This document shows, in pieces, positions 1-13,151 of a DNA stretch of 64,000 bases. The stretch covers positions 187,807-251,806 of the forward strand of contig LNAC01001228.1 in assembly GCA_002007465.1 (NCBI GenBank), written 5' to 3'. How positions within the stretch are numbered: the first letter of the stretch is position 1; every line of letters begins with the position of its first letter. The stretch is from Ailurus styani. Its lineage: Eukaryota; Chordata; Mammalia; Carnivora; Ailuridae. The notes beneath the pieces are model-generated. The model was not told the origin of the DNA. It searched no databases and was given only the letters and a program-made list of their open reading frames with translations. The translations under genes and the position numbers were made by a program.

Positions 1-759
1 CTGTCAAAATACCAATGGTTTTGTGGTTGAGAAACATTTAAAAAAGAAGAAGAAATGAAAAGAAAAAATGATGTATCTCTTTAATCTTCATTTATGTCAT
101 TTTCAGTAGTTTTCACTTCTTTGTATAAATCCAGGTTACTCTGTGATATCATCATATTTCTACACTGGGGAGACTTTCCTTTTATGAAAGATTCCAAAAG
201 TACTATGGACTTCAATATTCCTGCATCTCAAACTTAAGAATGAATGCATGAGTATCAAAGGCACAGGCTGAACGAAGAGGCCTAAGGGGTTCTGGGTTCT
301 TCCCCTCCCCCTGATCCTCTCTCCTCAGAGCACAGCCTAAGCCCACTCAAGCTCTACTACCATCTCTCAGGTGCAAGACAAAGCTTTTCTTTTCATGAGA
401 TAGTGTTTTGTGCTTGCCTCCGGTTATCCATAAACAATGTTGTTGCAGGACCAAAGGACCAACCCCTGTGATTCTTAATGAGATTGAAAGATGCCCTCAG
501 CAATAACCAACAGGAAACTTTGAAAGAGACAAGGTGTATTACTTACAAATCCTGTAAATTACACAGCAGTCTGGGACCATACAGTGAGGTCACAGATGGG
601 GGTGGGGAGGAATACCTACCTGTATTGAGACTGAGAGTGGAGGTCCAGGATTTTCCAGGTTCACTCTTTGTTGGTGAATTGAAACCATGAAGAGAAATTA
701 AGGCACAGGAAGAGAAAAGAAGGGGAAGGGTGTTAGTTATCTAAATCAACTAGATCTCA

Positions 760-944
760 GGCACCTGGGTGGCTCAGCCAGTCGGGCATCTGCCTTCAGC
801 TCAGGTCATGATCCCAGAGTCCTGGGACTGTGTCCCAGACAGAGCTGGCTCCCTGCAAAGTGGGAGTCTGATTCTCCCTCTGCCCTTCACCATGTTCATG
901 CACTCTTTCTCTCTCAAATAAATAAAATCTTAAAAAAAATAAAT
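760..944 (+). mobile_element. CAN-SINE (tRNA-Lys-derived), with target-site duplication
   Basis: Starts ggcacctgggtggctcagcc, has the ggtcatgatcccagag body, a CT-rich tail and aataaataaaatctt before poly-A. It is flanked by the 12-bp direct repeat aaatcaactaga (743-754 and 945-956). Confidence 0.93.
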
Positions 945-1692
945 AAATCAACTAGACCACTAAAACAAACATAAAAATCAGAGTTGGGCACCCTGGCTCT
1001 TTATCTAGTCCTTTGAGTGGCAATGTGTTTTTTCAAGATAGCCTCTGAAGTGGATGCCTCAGCAATCAGTCTTCACTAGGGTAATCATATTAAAAAAAGG
1101 AAAAACAATTGCCAGGATTTATATTACAGATAGTTTTAGAGAAATACTCCAGTAAGAATAAAGTGGAACCAATTCTATTGTTGGAAACACAATTTTATAA
1201 GATACTTCTTTCATCCGAAGTATTTTTTCAAAATTCCCAAACTTACACACATGTGGGTTACTTCTCTCTATTATTGTCGGTTATTAGAACATTAGAATGC
1301 TACTTGTGTTTTCACTTGTATTTTTATATTGTGGTTAAATCACAATTTGAAACTTTCTAGGCAAAATGCTTTAAGTATATGTGTTGACATCTGGTTTAAT
1401 TTGAAATAAATGATTACATTTAAAATTTCATTTGCTTTTTCATTTACTTTATTGAAACAATAAGTAAGTATTCAATATTTAACAATAGGTTAAACAATAA
1501 GTAAATATTCCTGCATGATGAGTGATCATGATAAGCGATGTAATATACAAAGGCAAAAGAAAAAATTGAACTTCCTTCCTTCCTACAGCCCGTTGAGAAG
1601 TCCTTGCAACAGGTAGAGTGACCATCCTATGGGAACTCAATTACCTAGATGTTGACACTTTGCTAAGGGCTAAAGGCAATCCTAGCTTGACC

Positions 1693-1716
1693 CTCCAGGG
1701 TCCTGGGACCCTGGAG
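1693..1716. repeat. 10-bp inverted repeat (hairpin)
   Basis: CTCCAGGGTC (1693-1702) pairs with GACCCTGGAG (1707-1716) around CTGG. It is duplicated in block A' at 36,948-36,971. Confidence 0.8.
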
Positions 1717-4700
1717 AATAAATGTATTCTACTTTAAACAAATTTCTATTCCTTTGGAAGCTCCCTTTATCTCCCCCACACACACTGCCCCCCTCCTCCC
1801 CAGCCTCCCAGATAAATGTTAGGAATCATTTTCCAAGCATATGCCACACTGATATACATTTGAAGGGTCTCACGACCGAGAATTCACTAAACATTAGAAA
1901 ATGACCTTTTCCTAAAAATAGGTAATCCCTTCAAGGTCCTGGAAACCTTGATTTCAAAATATCTTGGAGGCTTGTGCTGTCCCTAACCCCCTCCCAACGT
2001 GAAAGTATATAATTGGCGACTCTTCAAGACCCCAGTGCAGCTCTTTCTGCCCATGGGTCATGTCCCCCATGCTTTGATGAAATCACCTTTTGCACTGAAG
2101 ACATCTCAAGAATTCTTTTTTGGCCATCTTATCCAAACCCCACCTCTTCAAACTACATCAATAAGTACATTAGGATTGGAGAGTTTCTGGAAACAGAACC
2201 AATCACCATGGGACATGAAGAACATCATCTGTCTCTAGGCAGTCAGTTCTGTAACCTGATGAATTAAGAGCTTCAGTTCAATGAACAAACATTTGTTGAC
2301 TATATGCTATAATCCTAGCATGCAGTCCTCATCAAAGAACCTATTCAGTTTAGCTGAAGAGTTTCCTTGAGCTCTAGTGAAAGATCGGGACATGTAGGCC
2401 ATTTTTAAGGTTTTTAGCAATTTAAGAGGGAAAGCAACTAGTTCATACATATAGGAGTTTTTGGTGGCAAAGAATAGGTGGAGGTGATATTAAAAGAAAA
2501 ACAATAATTGTCTTTGCAATGCCCATCTCCTTCATTGACATGGTACCTGGATGGTGTCTCTCTCGATCAGATGGGGGGCCCCAAATGTGGGGCGTTGATC
2601 AGGTGGAAGCCAATGGCACTGGAGGTGAAAGAATTCTCCTGAGGCAGAACAGAGATAGACAAGGGAGGGTAAGAGCACAGAGGAGAGGCTGTCTGCAAGG
2701 AGGCAGTGGGTGGGGCTGTGTTTAAAAGGGGAAGATGAGGTGGCGTGGCAACAAAGGGAACTCTCCCTTTTTTGGTAAATGCGCCTGGTTGTAAGTAGCC
2801 CACTGGTCAGTGGGGGTCTGTGGGTATTTTGAGGTGGATCACCTATGGGCCTGTCTGTATTCCATCCCTTAAATACGTTTGCCTAAAAGCAGCCTCTACA
2901 ATTACCTTTGTCAAATGAGAGGCTATGTGACTGGATATCAGTACCCAGGCCTTTGCCTCAGAATGTGCTTGGTAAGAAGATCACTGGCATTTCTCCCAGT
3001 TTCTGTGCTCTCACCTGGAAACTCTAAAATGTTTTTTGAGAGAACAACTCAAATATCTAGTGTAGGTTGGATTTCAACTGTTCTTAGTTCACATCTCCTT
3101 TGAGAACATTAGGGGGAGAAAGTAAAATTCAGTAGGTGAGTAGGTGGAATTCAAGTCATATATGGAAGCACTCCAACTCTCACATGCAAAACTCATAGAT
3201 CTATTATATGCAAAAGCAGGAGAACATTCATAGTAAATTGCAGGATAGTCATAAGTTCATTGCAGTTCGTAGTACTAAGAACCTCAATGTTAACCCACCT
3301 GGTAAGTTGACATACTACTGCGACTTGCTCTGACTAACAGAATGTTGTGGAACTGATGCTGTGAGTCTAAATTTAGGCTGAGGAAGCCCTGCAGCATCTC
3401 TCTTGCACTAGGGAGACTTTCAGCACCTTGTAAGTCTGAGACCACCTGCTGGATGATGAGTCCAAATGGAGGCACCGGAGGTCTGCGCTGACACAGTGGC
3501 TGCCACAGACCTGTGAGCACCTGAAAACAGATGAGCTGGCCCAGAACAGGGTGCCCACCTGGGTGTGGCACCATGTGCTGTCTTCCAGAATCATGAGAAA
3601 ATACTAAAACATCTGAAATCATTACATTTCATAGTAGTTAGTATATAGAAAAAGCTGACTGAGACCACATCCTTCATATCTATTTCCTAGTGATCTCTTA
3701 GTGTTCTTCTGGCTCACAGCTTCTCCAAACCCACACTGCCACAAGGAGAAGGTTGGATGAATGAGGGAAAAGTTATAGGCCATCCCTGGCCCAGCACGAT
3801 TAATATTTGTCAGTATAGAGTTGCTATTGTTTGTGAATATTGCCATGTGCCAGGCCCTGGACCGTATTTAAACCTTATAATTTGTACTTATTCATAATTT
3901 CATTTCATCATATACTATCACATAATGGCTCTCATCTCCTTTTATAGAAAAGTACACTAAGGCTCAAATATTTTGAGTGACTTATCCAAGGTGATGCAGT
4001 GTTGAACATTTATTTATTTGATTACAAAGCCTGTCTTCTTCTGACTTCTTCTGCTCTGGACTCAGTTATTGCTGTGAAGCATCTTTAACATCTGCAAGAT
4101 GGGAGAGTCTTTGGTCTTTTTAGTAAAACTTCACCAATGCATAATAACTAGGGTTACGACAGGGCAAAAGAATTGAAAGTCAGAACTAAAGAATTTGAAA
4201 GAACACAAGTCTCTAGAAAATGTTATAAGTGCCCATTAGAAGTAACCTGCATTCTGTCTAAATAATTTCTTAGAGGGCTTCCAATGATGTCAGTTATAAG
4301 GACATAATATAAATCCCATTTATATTAATAATTTTAAGTTAAATCAATAAAGGATATTAGTGCTTTTTGAGAAAATTATTGGACAAGGTAATATTTTAAA
4401 CTCTAAAGTTTATTTCTACTATTAAATTATTTTAAAAATGGGCCTTTCGTTTTCCTTTTAGACAGTGATAACAAATTTGCTTTTTTCAAAAATTGTGCAC
4501 CATTCCTCTGACACTAATTCACTACTAATTTTACCTTATGTTAAAAACATGACCTGAAGACTGAGCGAGTAGAACAGGTTACTTGGGTGACAACAGGAGG
4601 AGGCGAGACACAGAATTGGGTTACAGACAGAGCTCTTCTTCTCTTAGTTAATGACATAGGCTTGTTTGGGACTTCAACATCCCCCAGGATTAGAGATCTG

Positions 4701-6055
4701 AGACTGGACCTTCAACTTCCCATCCACGATGCCATTCTGATCCACAGGGCTGACAATATAATTCCTTAATTTGAGCTGAATTTTCCTTAAAGATTATATT
4801 AATAGGTAAAATTCCAAGTATCAAGAAAAGTTTTCTCCATTTGTCAAAATCTTAATTTCTGCAAGGAAATATCAAAGGTTCAAAGCCACCAAAGTAAAAC
4901 CAATGAATCACTGAAGAAGTATTTAGTAAAAATTTATTGTGCACATACCAAAAAGTTTGCAAATCAGAAGCATTTATACCAGAAGGTGGAAGGAGGCTTA
5001 AGGGTATCTTGTTACAAAGTAGCTTATGTTATAAGAAAGCAATGACTGCTAATTCTTCACAGGGATTGGCTACTATATTACAGTTTTCAGTGGTTCCTTC
5101 ATGTCAACCATGGGAAACAGTTCAATTTCCTTTGTCATTTCCAAAAACACAAGCAAGAAATGCTCCAGTTCAATTAGTCTTGTAAAATAACCTAAATTGA
5201 GATCTGTCTGTATGACTAAACTGGTTTTGTTTGTTTAGGGTATTTTTGAGGCCAGCTCCATTATTTATGATTTTAACAGGACAAAGCAGATAAGTCTGAA
5301 TCCAGGAAAAGCATAGAAACATGTTATTTTGTGCACAGAATAAAGGATGCTGCATGGTAAATGAAGCATGCTTCAGTGGAACCTCAGAATCCCTCTTGAT
5401 CCATAATGACACAGACTTGAAAGACCAAATCCACACGTAGGGCCAAATATCTATCCTAATTATCTTAGGACTCTGTATTCTGAATCCACACAGGAAACTC
5501 CCAACTCCTTCAAAGACTCATGGCTTATACCCTTGTCACATTTCAGCTCTGCACTCCTCAGTTGTGTGTCCCTGAGAAAATTCTTCCACCTTTCTGACAC
5601 TCAATATCCTCCTTGACAAGTGGGGATGATATTAGTGTAGTAGAGGTATAGCGGGAGCCATAGGAATTTTTCATTCCAAGTGCAGCATATGTAAATTCCT
5701 CAGAGCACCCTGATAAGTTGCTACTGATGCCTCCAGCCAAAGACCATCAGGAGCACACCTGTGGATGAACAAGTTGGTTTTATTATTCATTACGGTGAGG
5801 GAGAAAACTCACGATGGAGAATCATGGGGCATCTCAGTAAGAGGGTGTTGGAACCAAAGAACAGAACCAGCAGGAAATATCCAGTAAGAGAATTCTTGCG
5901 AGGAGGTAGTTTACTCAATTGTGGGGTGCACTAGGCAAATTTGATCCACAGGGCCTGGCCAATGTCAGGAAAGGCACACTGTGACTCTGGGCATAGCAGG
6001 TGCTACAGCCCACAGTGCAATCTCTTCTCTCTCAGGGAAGCCTCATCTCTGCTCT

Positions 6056-6196
6056 TCTTTTTTTTTTTTTTCCCCAATTGGCTTCACACCCGGCAGGGAG
6101 CCCAACATGGGGCTTAAATTACTGACCCTGAGATTAAGACCTGAGCTGAAATCAAGAGCCAGATGCTTAACCCACTGAGCCAGCCAGGAGCCCACA
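6056..6196 (-). mobile_element. CAN-SINE, minus orientation, partial
   Basis: A poly-T run is followed by the reverse complement of the SINE body, ending with cactgagccagccaggag. It is flanked by ctctgctct at 6047-6055 and about 6197-6205. The central CT-rich part is missing. Confidence 0.82.
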
Positions 6197-6930
6197 GCTC
6201 TGCTCTGAAGACTTTACAGCTAGTTGGTTCTGACTCATCCAGACTATCTAGAAAGACCTCTCTTACCTAAACTCAACTGATCATGGATTATGATCACATC
6301 TCCAAAGTATTTTCTGAGCAACACCCACATTAATGTTTGATGGAATAACTGAGGACTAGAGCCTAACCAACACATGAAACTGACAATTTAACTACTATAG
6401 GGTTTCTGCCTGTGTTAGGTGATTTTGAGGAGGATTTAGAAAGAGGGACTCTGCTCTTAGTTGGATGGTCAGGAAGTAGATGGTGGGATGGAATAATTCT
6501 ACAATTGGGCATCTTAATAAATCTTACCTAAAAGGAAGGAAGACCAGACTGGGTTAGCTAAAGCTCTAACTGGTAATGAAGCAGAAGGCAGTCACATCAT
6601 CTAGGGAAGAAGGATGGTTGGTCATTTTTGTGGCTTCGACAATGTTTGTGTTTTGTCTGTGTTCAGGCATGATTACTGAGTGGCCTAGTGTTCTGTCTTG
6701 ATCCACCCTGGTCACTGAGTGGCTGTCTGGTACTGCTGTCCTACGACTTTTTTTATTTTAACCAGGAAAACACCAGAACCTGGCTGTGAGCTGTGGACCA
6801 GCTCCTGGCAACACCAAGGCCTGCTTAATAGTACCAGGCGGCTGCCAGATGCCAGGGCTTTTCCTGTGTCACTCTTCCTACAGTCTCTGTCATCATGAGG
6901 TATGACAGTGTGCTGAGAAACAGAATGTTT

Positions 6931-6964
6931 CTGTTAGATGACAGATGTCCCTGTCATCTAACAG
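6931..6964. repeat. Perfect 14-bp inverted repeat (hairpin)
   Basis: Arms CTGTTAGATGACAG (6931-6944) and CTGTCATCTAACAG (6951-6964) are exact reverse complements around the 6-nt loop ATGTCC. No known element recognised. Confidence 0.85.
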
Positions 6965-7861
6965 GGACAGAGAGATCAACTCTAAGTGGAACTCCCATCA
7001 AATTGTGCCTTCCAAAACATAAAGAAAATCAATTCGTGTGGGAAAAAAAAGTCTTCCTCTAATGACTGCCTTTGACATTAGCTCAATTCCTAGTCCCTCA
7101 CAAATATCTGGACTATGTGGCAGGATAAAGAATATGAATATTCATTCATATCCCAATTTCTAAGTCATAGCAATTCTCATTTTGGCCTCAACGTTTGACT
7201 TACAATCTTAATTGTAAAAAAATTTAAAAACTAAAAAAAAGCTGTCTTTCCAAATTCCCTTTAAATGTAGATAGACAGAGGTAAAACACAGAGCACAGAG
7301 AATATTCTAGACAGGGAAAAATTGAGGTGAAAGGTGAAGCCATTACTGTAGGCAGCATTCATGACTTCATGACTTCTTTTATTGTCCTAGGTGCAAATAT
7401 GGGGCTTTTGAGAACAAGAGAAGAACTTAACTCAACTGGATTTACATAAGTAGAAAGGCAAAGGTATCCCTTGACCACCACCAGCAGAAATACCCAAGGC
7501 AGGTAAATCGAAATTTGGAAAATTTTACATGCACTATGGAAGCAAAAAAGAAAGACAATTAATCATATTCAGAGGCCAGAAAAAGGGTTCGAGTTAGGGA
7601 TTGCCAGGGAGGGAATCAATTCATGGGAGAATTTTTGGAGATTGTAACCCAGAAAAGCCTGAAGAACACCATATTACTGACGATATCTATACATGGAGCT
7701 ACTCAGAAATTCCCACTCCTCTTGCCACAAGCAAGTATACACACCCATAAAATGATTCTGATTTAATACCCTCCCTCCTTTCCTAGATAATTCCCCCAGG
7801 AGGCTACCTCGGAACAAGGGGATTTCCCAAACCCTCCCTGGCTTCTTAGTACAAGCTCTTC

Positions 7862-7906
7862 AACTGGCAACAGAAGTGTCATCAGAGGGAATTTTTCTGA
7901 TTGGCC
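7862..7906 (+). promoter_or_regulatory. DQA proximal promoter X and Y boxes
   Basis: The X/X2 element reads actggcaacagaagtgtcat (from 7864) and the Y box (inverted CCAAT) is CTGATTGGCC at 7897-7906. Order, sequence and spacing match the conserved SXY module of class II genes, bound by RFX, CREB and NF-Y and read by CIITA. It ends about 115 bp before the ATG. I could not place the S/W box with certainty; it should lie in 7830-7855. Confidence 0.88.
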
Positions 7907-8021
7907 AGAACCTAACCTGGCAGGGTTTGGTTTGGGTGTCTTTAGATTCCCTTCTCAGTTGTGTTCTTACCACTGCTCTGCAACTCAGAACAGCAACTGA
8001 AGAGACCACATTGGAAAAAGG

Positions 8022-11000
8022 ATGACCCTCAACAGAGTTCTGATTCTGGGCACTCTTGCCCTGACCACCATGATGAGCCCTGGTGGAACTGAAGACATTG
8101 TGGGTGAGTGCGCAGCTGACGGATGTAGGGACTAGACTTGGGAAAAGGAGTTGGAAGAGGAAAAATAGAGATTGACATAGAAATAGCAGAGACTCCTCAA
8201 AGGTGTTCTCAATATTAAGCAGATCTCAAATTATGGTCATTCCTCCTTCAGGAAATTAGAGACCCAACCCACTCTCACTGCTTCCTGTGCTGTTGCAGAG
8301 TTCATCATGGACATTATTCCTTTCTAATATCAGATCCAGTGAATATAGCCTGCAGGGCTCGATGGCATTCATTCATGATTGCCTCAAAGATTAGGGATGT
8401 TTCCTTGAGTGGATGTTTTGTTACTAAAATTTCATGAACTATTGCTCTCAAATGTCTCTGAACAACACTGTGAAGCTTTTTATATGTTTCTTCTGTAGTC
8501 TGGGTAAAGAGTTCCATAAATTATGTATACTATGTAGATACAAAGAAGGGTGTCCTCTTCTTGGTCTCAGATTTACACACATTTTCATGCTGCAAACTGG
8601 CACAGGGGGTGAGAGTGAGTGAACAAGCCCAGCTGAATACCTTTAGACAAGTCATTCTACAACATGACCTCATGTATGTCACTTCACAAATAATCAAGTA
8701 AAGTATGTATTTAGAAATACTTTAACAATAATGAAGAGATATTAATTCTTATTTCTTAATTGTTACTATAACAGGTGTGGCTTAATAAGTTTTTTAAATT
8801 TTATTTCAGAAAGGTTAACATACAGTGTTATGTTAGTTTTAGGTGTACAATATAGTGATTGAACAATTCTATGCATTACTCAGTGCTCATCATGATAAGT
8901 GTACTCTTAATCCCCTTCACCTGTTTTAACCATCCACCCACCCACCTGCCCTCTGGTAACCATCAGTTTGTTCCCTACAGTTAAGAGTCTGTTTTTTGAC
9001 TGGTCTCTTTTTTATTTGTTCATTAGTTTTGTTTCTTAAACTCCACAAATGATTGAAATCACATGGTCACTGTCCTTGAATGATTATTTCACTTAGCATT
9101 ACACACTATCTAGTTCCATCCAGGTTGTTGTAATGGCAAAATTTCATTCTTTTTATCACTGACTAATATTCCATTGTGTGTGTATGTATATATGTGTGTA
9201 TGTTTGTGTATATATACATACATATATATACACACACATATCTTCTTTATCCGTTTATCTAACAGTGGATATGGGCTGCTTCCAAAATTTATTTTCTTTA
9301 ACAAAGTAGACAATATTTTCATATTTATTTTAAAATTGATAACTTTATGATGAAAAACTTGGTTAATTAAATTATATTATTCTCAAATTGTCAACTCAAA
9401 TGACCTGTCTTTCATTTTACCCAATGGAGACCCTTAAAAGGAAAATGGGGCAAGTAAACACTAATTATATCAAAACCAAAGTAGAAAAAAACAAAAAGTT
9501 AAGAGGGAAAGTGAAATGGAATGTATTGTAATTTTCACTGACTTTGTTAACCATGACTGCTCCCATTCTAAATTCATTGCTGGTGGAAGTTTCACTTATT
9601 TCTCCAAAGAACTTCCAATTTCCTTTCCTCAATGTCACACCAGAGCACCCTGTTCAGGTTCAACTTATCCATTACGTACAGTAAACACATTGCCACCATG
9701 AAAATTTTTTAATTTTCTTTAAAATTAGAAGAAAAAATGACCTTTTAGAGTAGAAGAAAGTGTTTTCATTTTTAATACAGCCTGAATTATACTTGTCTTT
9801 ATACCAGTATAGTCACAAAATATGATTTTTAACATTTTATGAAAAAAGGGGAACCAGTAGTGCTTAGGCTCACAGGTCATAAGACAGCCTTGTTTACTAC
9901 TGATTACTTCCATATCGTTCTACTACCTCTGTGTCAAATCTCCACTCCCCCAAATTTCTGTGATCCTCAAGAATAGCAATTGACATTCACTATAAACTTT
10001 TGAGCACACAGTGAGATAAGTTTCGGGGATTCAAAGATGAAAAGACAAACTATCTGCCCCCTGGTGCAGGAAAGCAGAAGGACCATTGCTGAGCAGCACT
10101 GTGGACCCAGCTGAGATAGAAACTACAAAAGTGAACTGGTTCCGACTGGGATGGAGGTGCTGGAGGTTATAATCTGGTCAGAACATGTTCAATGAGAGAA
10201 TTTAGCTAAAATGTTGGTAACTAAGCAGGAACTTGGAGAAGGAATTGGAGGTGTCCAGAAAATCTGTAAAGATAACTTTGTTTCAAGGAGAAAGGCTCCT
10301 TCAAAGACCAAGGAACACAAATGAATAATATTCTTTGGTTTGACTGGCAGATGAGGTATTTGCAGAGGAAGAGGAGACAATAAGACTGGTGCTGTTCCCT
10401 TGAAGGACTCACCACAGCTTCCTGTCTTTGTTTCTGTACTCACTTGACTCTCCTGCCAGCAATAAGTTCCTTGATGACAGAAACCATGCTGATTGGTGTT
10501 TTACTCCCTGCTCCTCATGATGTCTGACATCTTGTTGGTATTCAGTAAATGAGGAAGAACATGAAGAGGATAGGATTAAAAAAAAACCACATATTTCTTC
10601 ACAAAATTGTACAGTTAGTCTCATTGTGTGGAGTCCTACTGCTACCGTTCTACTTTGGCGTCCTCACACAACTATATTCTCCACTTAGGAAAAGGGCCAT
10701 AGTTTACCTGGAGCTCTCAATAGACAGAAATGTTGAGTCAGAATAAGAGGACAGGTTTAATAACATCCTTTAAGGGGTAGAGGGGAGAGCAATGGGTGTG
10801 ACAGAAATCTAAAATCTAATAAAGCTTCCATTTTGTATGTCTGATAAAATCAACTGCTCTCCTCTGAGGATTACTATTGTTAACAAAACAGAGACCTTAG
10901 GAACATTGTTTATTTTTATATACTTTGTAGTATTATCTCTGTCCTTGTCATACTCTCTGATATCCTACAATAGTTAGAAAAACAATAAGGTCCTGTGTGC

Positions 11001-13151
11001 TCATCTTAGAAAGACAAGAGGAAGAAGGAGGAGGCAGAGGAGGAGGAGGAAAGAAGGAAGGAATACCTGTGTAGAAAATGTTCTGCTCTGAACCAGTCCT
11101 GAGGGAGGGAGGAATCAAAATGTATTTGTTATTAACTGATGAAAAAATTAAGTAAGAGATAAAACTTATGAAGCAGAGGGAAATAAACTCAATCTCTGAG
11201 AAAGGAAGCTAAAACCATGATAATTTGCTCATTCCTTTTTTCATTTCATTACGTTTATCATAAATGTACTGAGTGTGCCAGATGATGAGCTAAGCACACA
11301 GGGAATAGCAATAAACAAGGCTGTGGAAATTCTGTCCTCATGGAGCCTACATGACAGTGGAAAATCAGACTGCATTCTAACTGGACAGTTACCAACACTG
11401 AAGGAAAGAGGGCAGGAAAATTTGCCTAAAGACTGTGCCAAAGGGGGCACCTGGGTGGCTCAGTCACTTGAGCGACTGCCTCTTGGTTTCAGCTCAGGTC
11501 ATGATCTCATAGGTCATGAGATCCAGCCTGGCATTGGGCTCTGTGCTCAGCATGGAGTCTGCTGGAGACTCATTCCCTCTGCCCTTTCCCCCACCTGTAC
11601 ACACACTCTCTCTCTTAAATACATAAATAAATCTTGAAGAAGAAGAAAAAAAAAGACACTGCCAAAGATGAAGCCCACAATATTTGAAAGCCAGATTAGT
11701 TTCTTCTGTCACTCAGTTTAATAAGGTTCTTTTCTCCCTCTGTTTTTTTCTTGTTCCTCACTCTCTGATCAGCTGACCATGTTGCTTCCTATGGCATAGA
11801 AGTCTACCAGTCTTATGGTCCCTCTGGCCAATATACCTTTGAATTTGACCAAGATGAGTTGTTCTCTGTGGATCTGGAGAAGAAGGAAACTGTCTGGCGG
11901 CTGCCTGTGTTTAGCACATTTGCAGGTTTTGACCCACAAGGTGCACTGAGTGAAATGGCTAAAATAAAACACAACTTGAACATCCTGACTCAACGCTCCA
12001 ACTATACGGCTGCTACCAATGGTATGTGTCCACCACTCTGCTACTCTTACTGAATCTATCCATATATATCATGTCTCATTCCCTTTCTCCCTAGTGATAG
12101 ATACCTCGACTGCTTTCCAAGGATCTTTCCCCAGATCTTCTCGTAGTAATTACTGAACACTCATCCTCTGCCATCTCAAAACTGAAATATTGCCATGTAA
12201 TACAAGGATCCTTACTCCCATACCATGTTCCTTGAACCCTTCAAGGAGAAGTCCTATAGATCTGCTGCTTTAATAATCATGCCCACAGAGGGAAGGGCAC
12301 AAGGATAAAGTATAGACAGTGTGTAGATAGCATTTCCCAAGCAGAAGGTAAGTAAGAACTCTTCTACCATCAGATGGGGAACTGTTGGTGGGAGGGCTCT
12401 TGCAGGACACAGTGCAGAACCTCAGGGCAGAGCTCTTTGAAATTCATACCAGTGCTGCTTCCTCACCACAGAGGTTCCTGAGACGACTGTGTTTCCCAAG
12501 TCTCCTGTGATGCTGGGTGAGCCCAACACCCTCATCTGTCTTGTGGATAACATCTTTCCTCCTGTGATCAATGTCACATGGTTGAAGAATGGGCACTCAG
12601 TCACAGAAGGTGTTTCTGAAACCAGCTTCCTTATCAAAAAGGATTATTCCTTCTTAAAGATCAGTTACCTCACCTTCCTCCCTTCTGCTGATGATATTTA
12701 TGACTGCAAGGTGGAGCACTGGGGCCTGGATGAGCCACTTCTGAAACACTGGGGTATGTATGAATTCCACCCCCTTGGCACCTTCTTTCTCTATCAAGTT
12801 CAGAATATCCTGCCTTTTAGCCTGTGAATCTCATGTTTTCCACACTTCAAAGGTTTCAAATAATAGACTTTACTCTCTTCCCTTAGTCTGGTGGCCTGAG
12901 TTTCCTAGAAAAAACACTATCCCTCCCACCCCATCACACACACATGTACATCAAGCAACACTCTGTATTCTGACTTAGATAACCTCATTTTCACAGAACC
13001 TGAAATTCCAGCCCCTATGTCAGAGCTGACAGAGACTGTGGTCTGTGCCCTGGGGTTGACTGTGGGCCTTCTGGGCATCATGGTGGGCACTGTCTTCATC
13101 ATCCAAGGTCTGCGCTCAAGTGGTGCCTCCAGACATCAAGGGCCTTTGTGA
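8022..13151 (+). CDS. DQA1: MHC class II DQ alpha chain, complete gene (5 exons, 4 coding)
   Basis: Encodes the alpha chain of the DQ heterodimer, a type I membrane protein that presents endosomal peptides to CD4 T cells. Coding exons: 8022-8103 (signal peptide, starts [10 protein letters not shown]), 11773-12021 (alpha-1, 249 nt), 12472-12753 (alpha-2 Ig domain, 282 nt) and 12997-13151 (connecting peptide, membrane segment, short tail ending RHQGPL). Every junction has AG/GT and phase 1 splicing, and the sum is 255 codons, the usual DQA length. Visible family marks are FDPQGAL and the KHNLNI helix in alpha-1, glycosylation sites NYT and NVT, and the alpha-2 Cys pair in [11 protein letters not shown] and [10 protein letters not shown]. 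Exon 4 continues as 3'UTR to a donor at 13171; exon 5 (3'UTR) begins at 13337. DQ rather than DR is shown by the signal peptide, FDPQGAL and the C-terminus. No defect seen. It is the only alpha gene in the window and lies tail to tail with DQB1. Confidence 0.97.
8795..9300 (-). mobile_element. Old L1 3'-end fragment in DQA intron 1
   Basis: The + strand reads as the reverse complement of a carnivore L1 3' region, with gtgtacaatatagtgattgaacaattc, a ttagcattacacactatctagttcc block and tactaatattccattgtgtg. It is interrupted by a TG/TA-rich microsatellite at 9177-9240. Highly diverged. Confidence 0.75.
9177..9240. repeat. TG/TA-rich microsatellite
   Basis: Alternating tgtg, tatg, tata and caca units inside the L1 fragment. 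Confidence 0.85.
11016..11060. repeat. Purine-rich (AGG/GAA)n tract in DQA intron 1
   Basis: An uninterrupted purine run rich in agg and gaa triplets. Confidence 0.75.
11444..11654 (+). mobile_element. CAN-SINE in DQA intron 1
   Basis: Begins gggcacctgggtggctcagt and ends in an aaataaatcttgaag tail with an A/G-rich stretch. It is flanked by gactgtgccaaag (11431-11443) and gacactgccaaag (11655-11667), a slightly diverged target-site duplication. Confidence 0.92.

Larger units (their letters stand above)
1..4198. repeat. Block A of a near-identical long direct repeat (copy 1)
   Basis: Matches 35,256-39,453 at a constant offset of 35,255 with no indel. I found no difference in 1-3,796. Substitutions occur at 3797 and 3821, then eight between 4103 and 4172. 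The repeat may extend left of the window. It holds no recognisable gene; it contains one CAN-SINE (760-944) and otherwise unrecognised AT-rich sequence. Short reading frames occur but resemble no family I know. Confidence 0.95.
4199..7840. other. Intergenic sequence upstream of DQA
   Basis: No gene recognised. It holds a CAN-SINE at 6056-6196 and a perfect hairpin at 6931-6964. The rest is unannotated AT-rich sequence with short reading frames that resemble nothing I know. It is absent from unit 2, where the L1 occupies this place. Confidence 0.6.

Noticed and set aside
760..944. tRNA gene in SINE heads
   Set aside because: The tRNA-like parts are SINE promoter relics with no intact cloverleaf; the same holds for the other SINEs.
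2560..2880. Possible LTR fragment (ggggggccccaaatgtgggg, G-rich, tttaaaag)
   Set aside because: Looks LTR-like in composition, but I could not find paired TG/CA ends, a target duplication or a convincing primer site.
8022..13151. First reading as DRA with DRB genes
   Set aside because: Signal peptides, FDPQGAL in the alpha chain, [13 protein letters not shown] and the KGLLH tail in the beta chains are DQ features, not DR.
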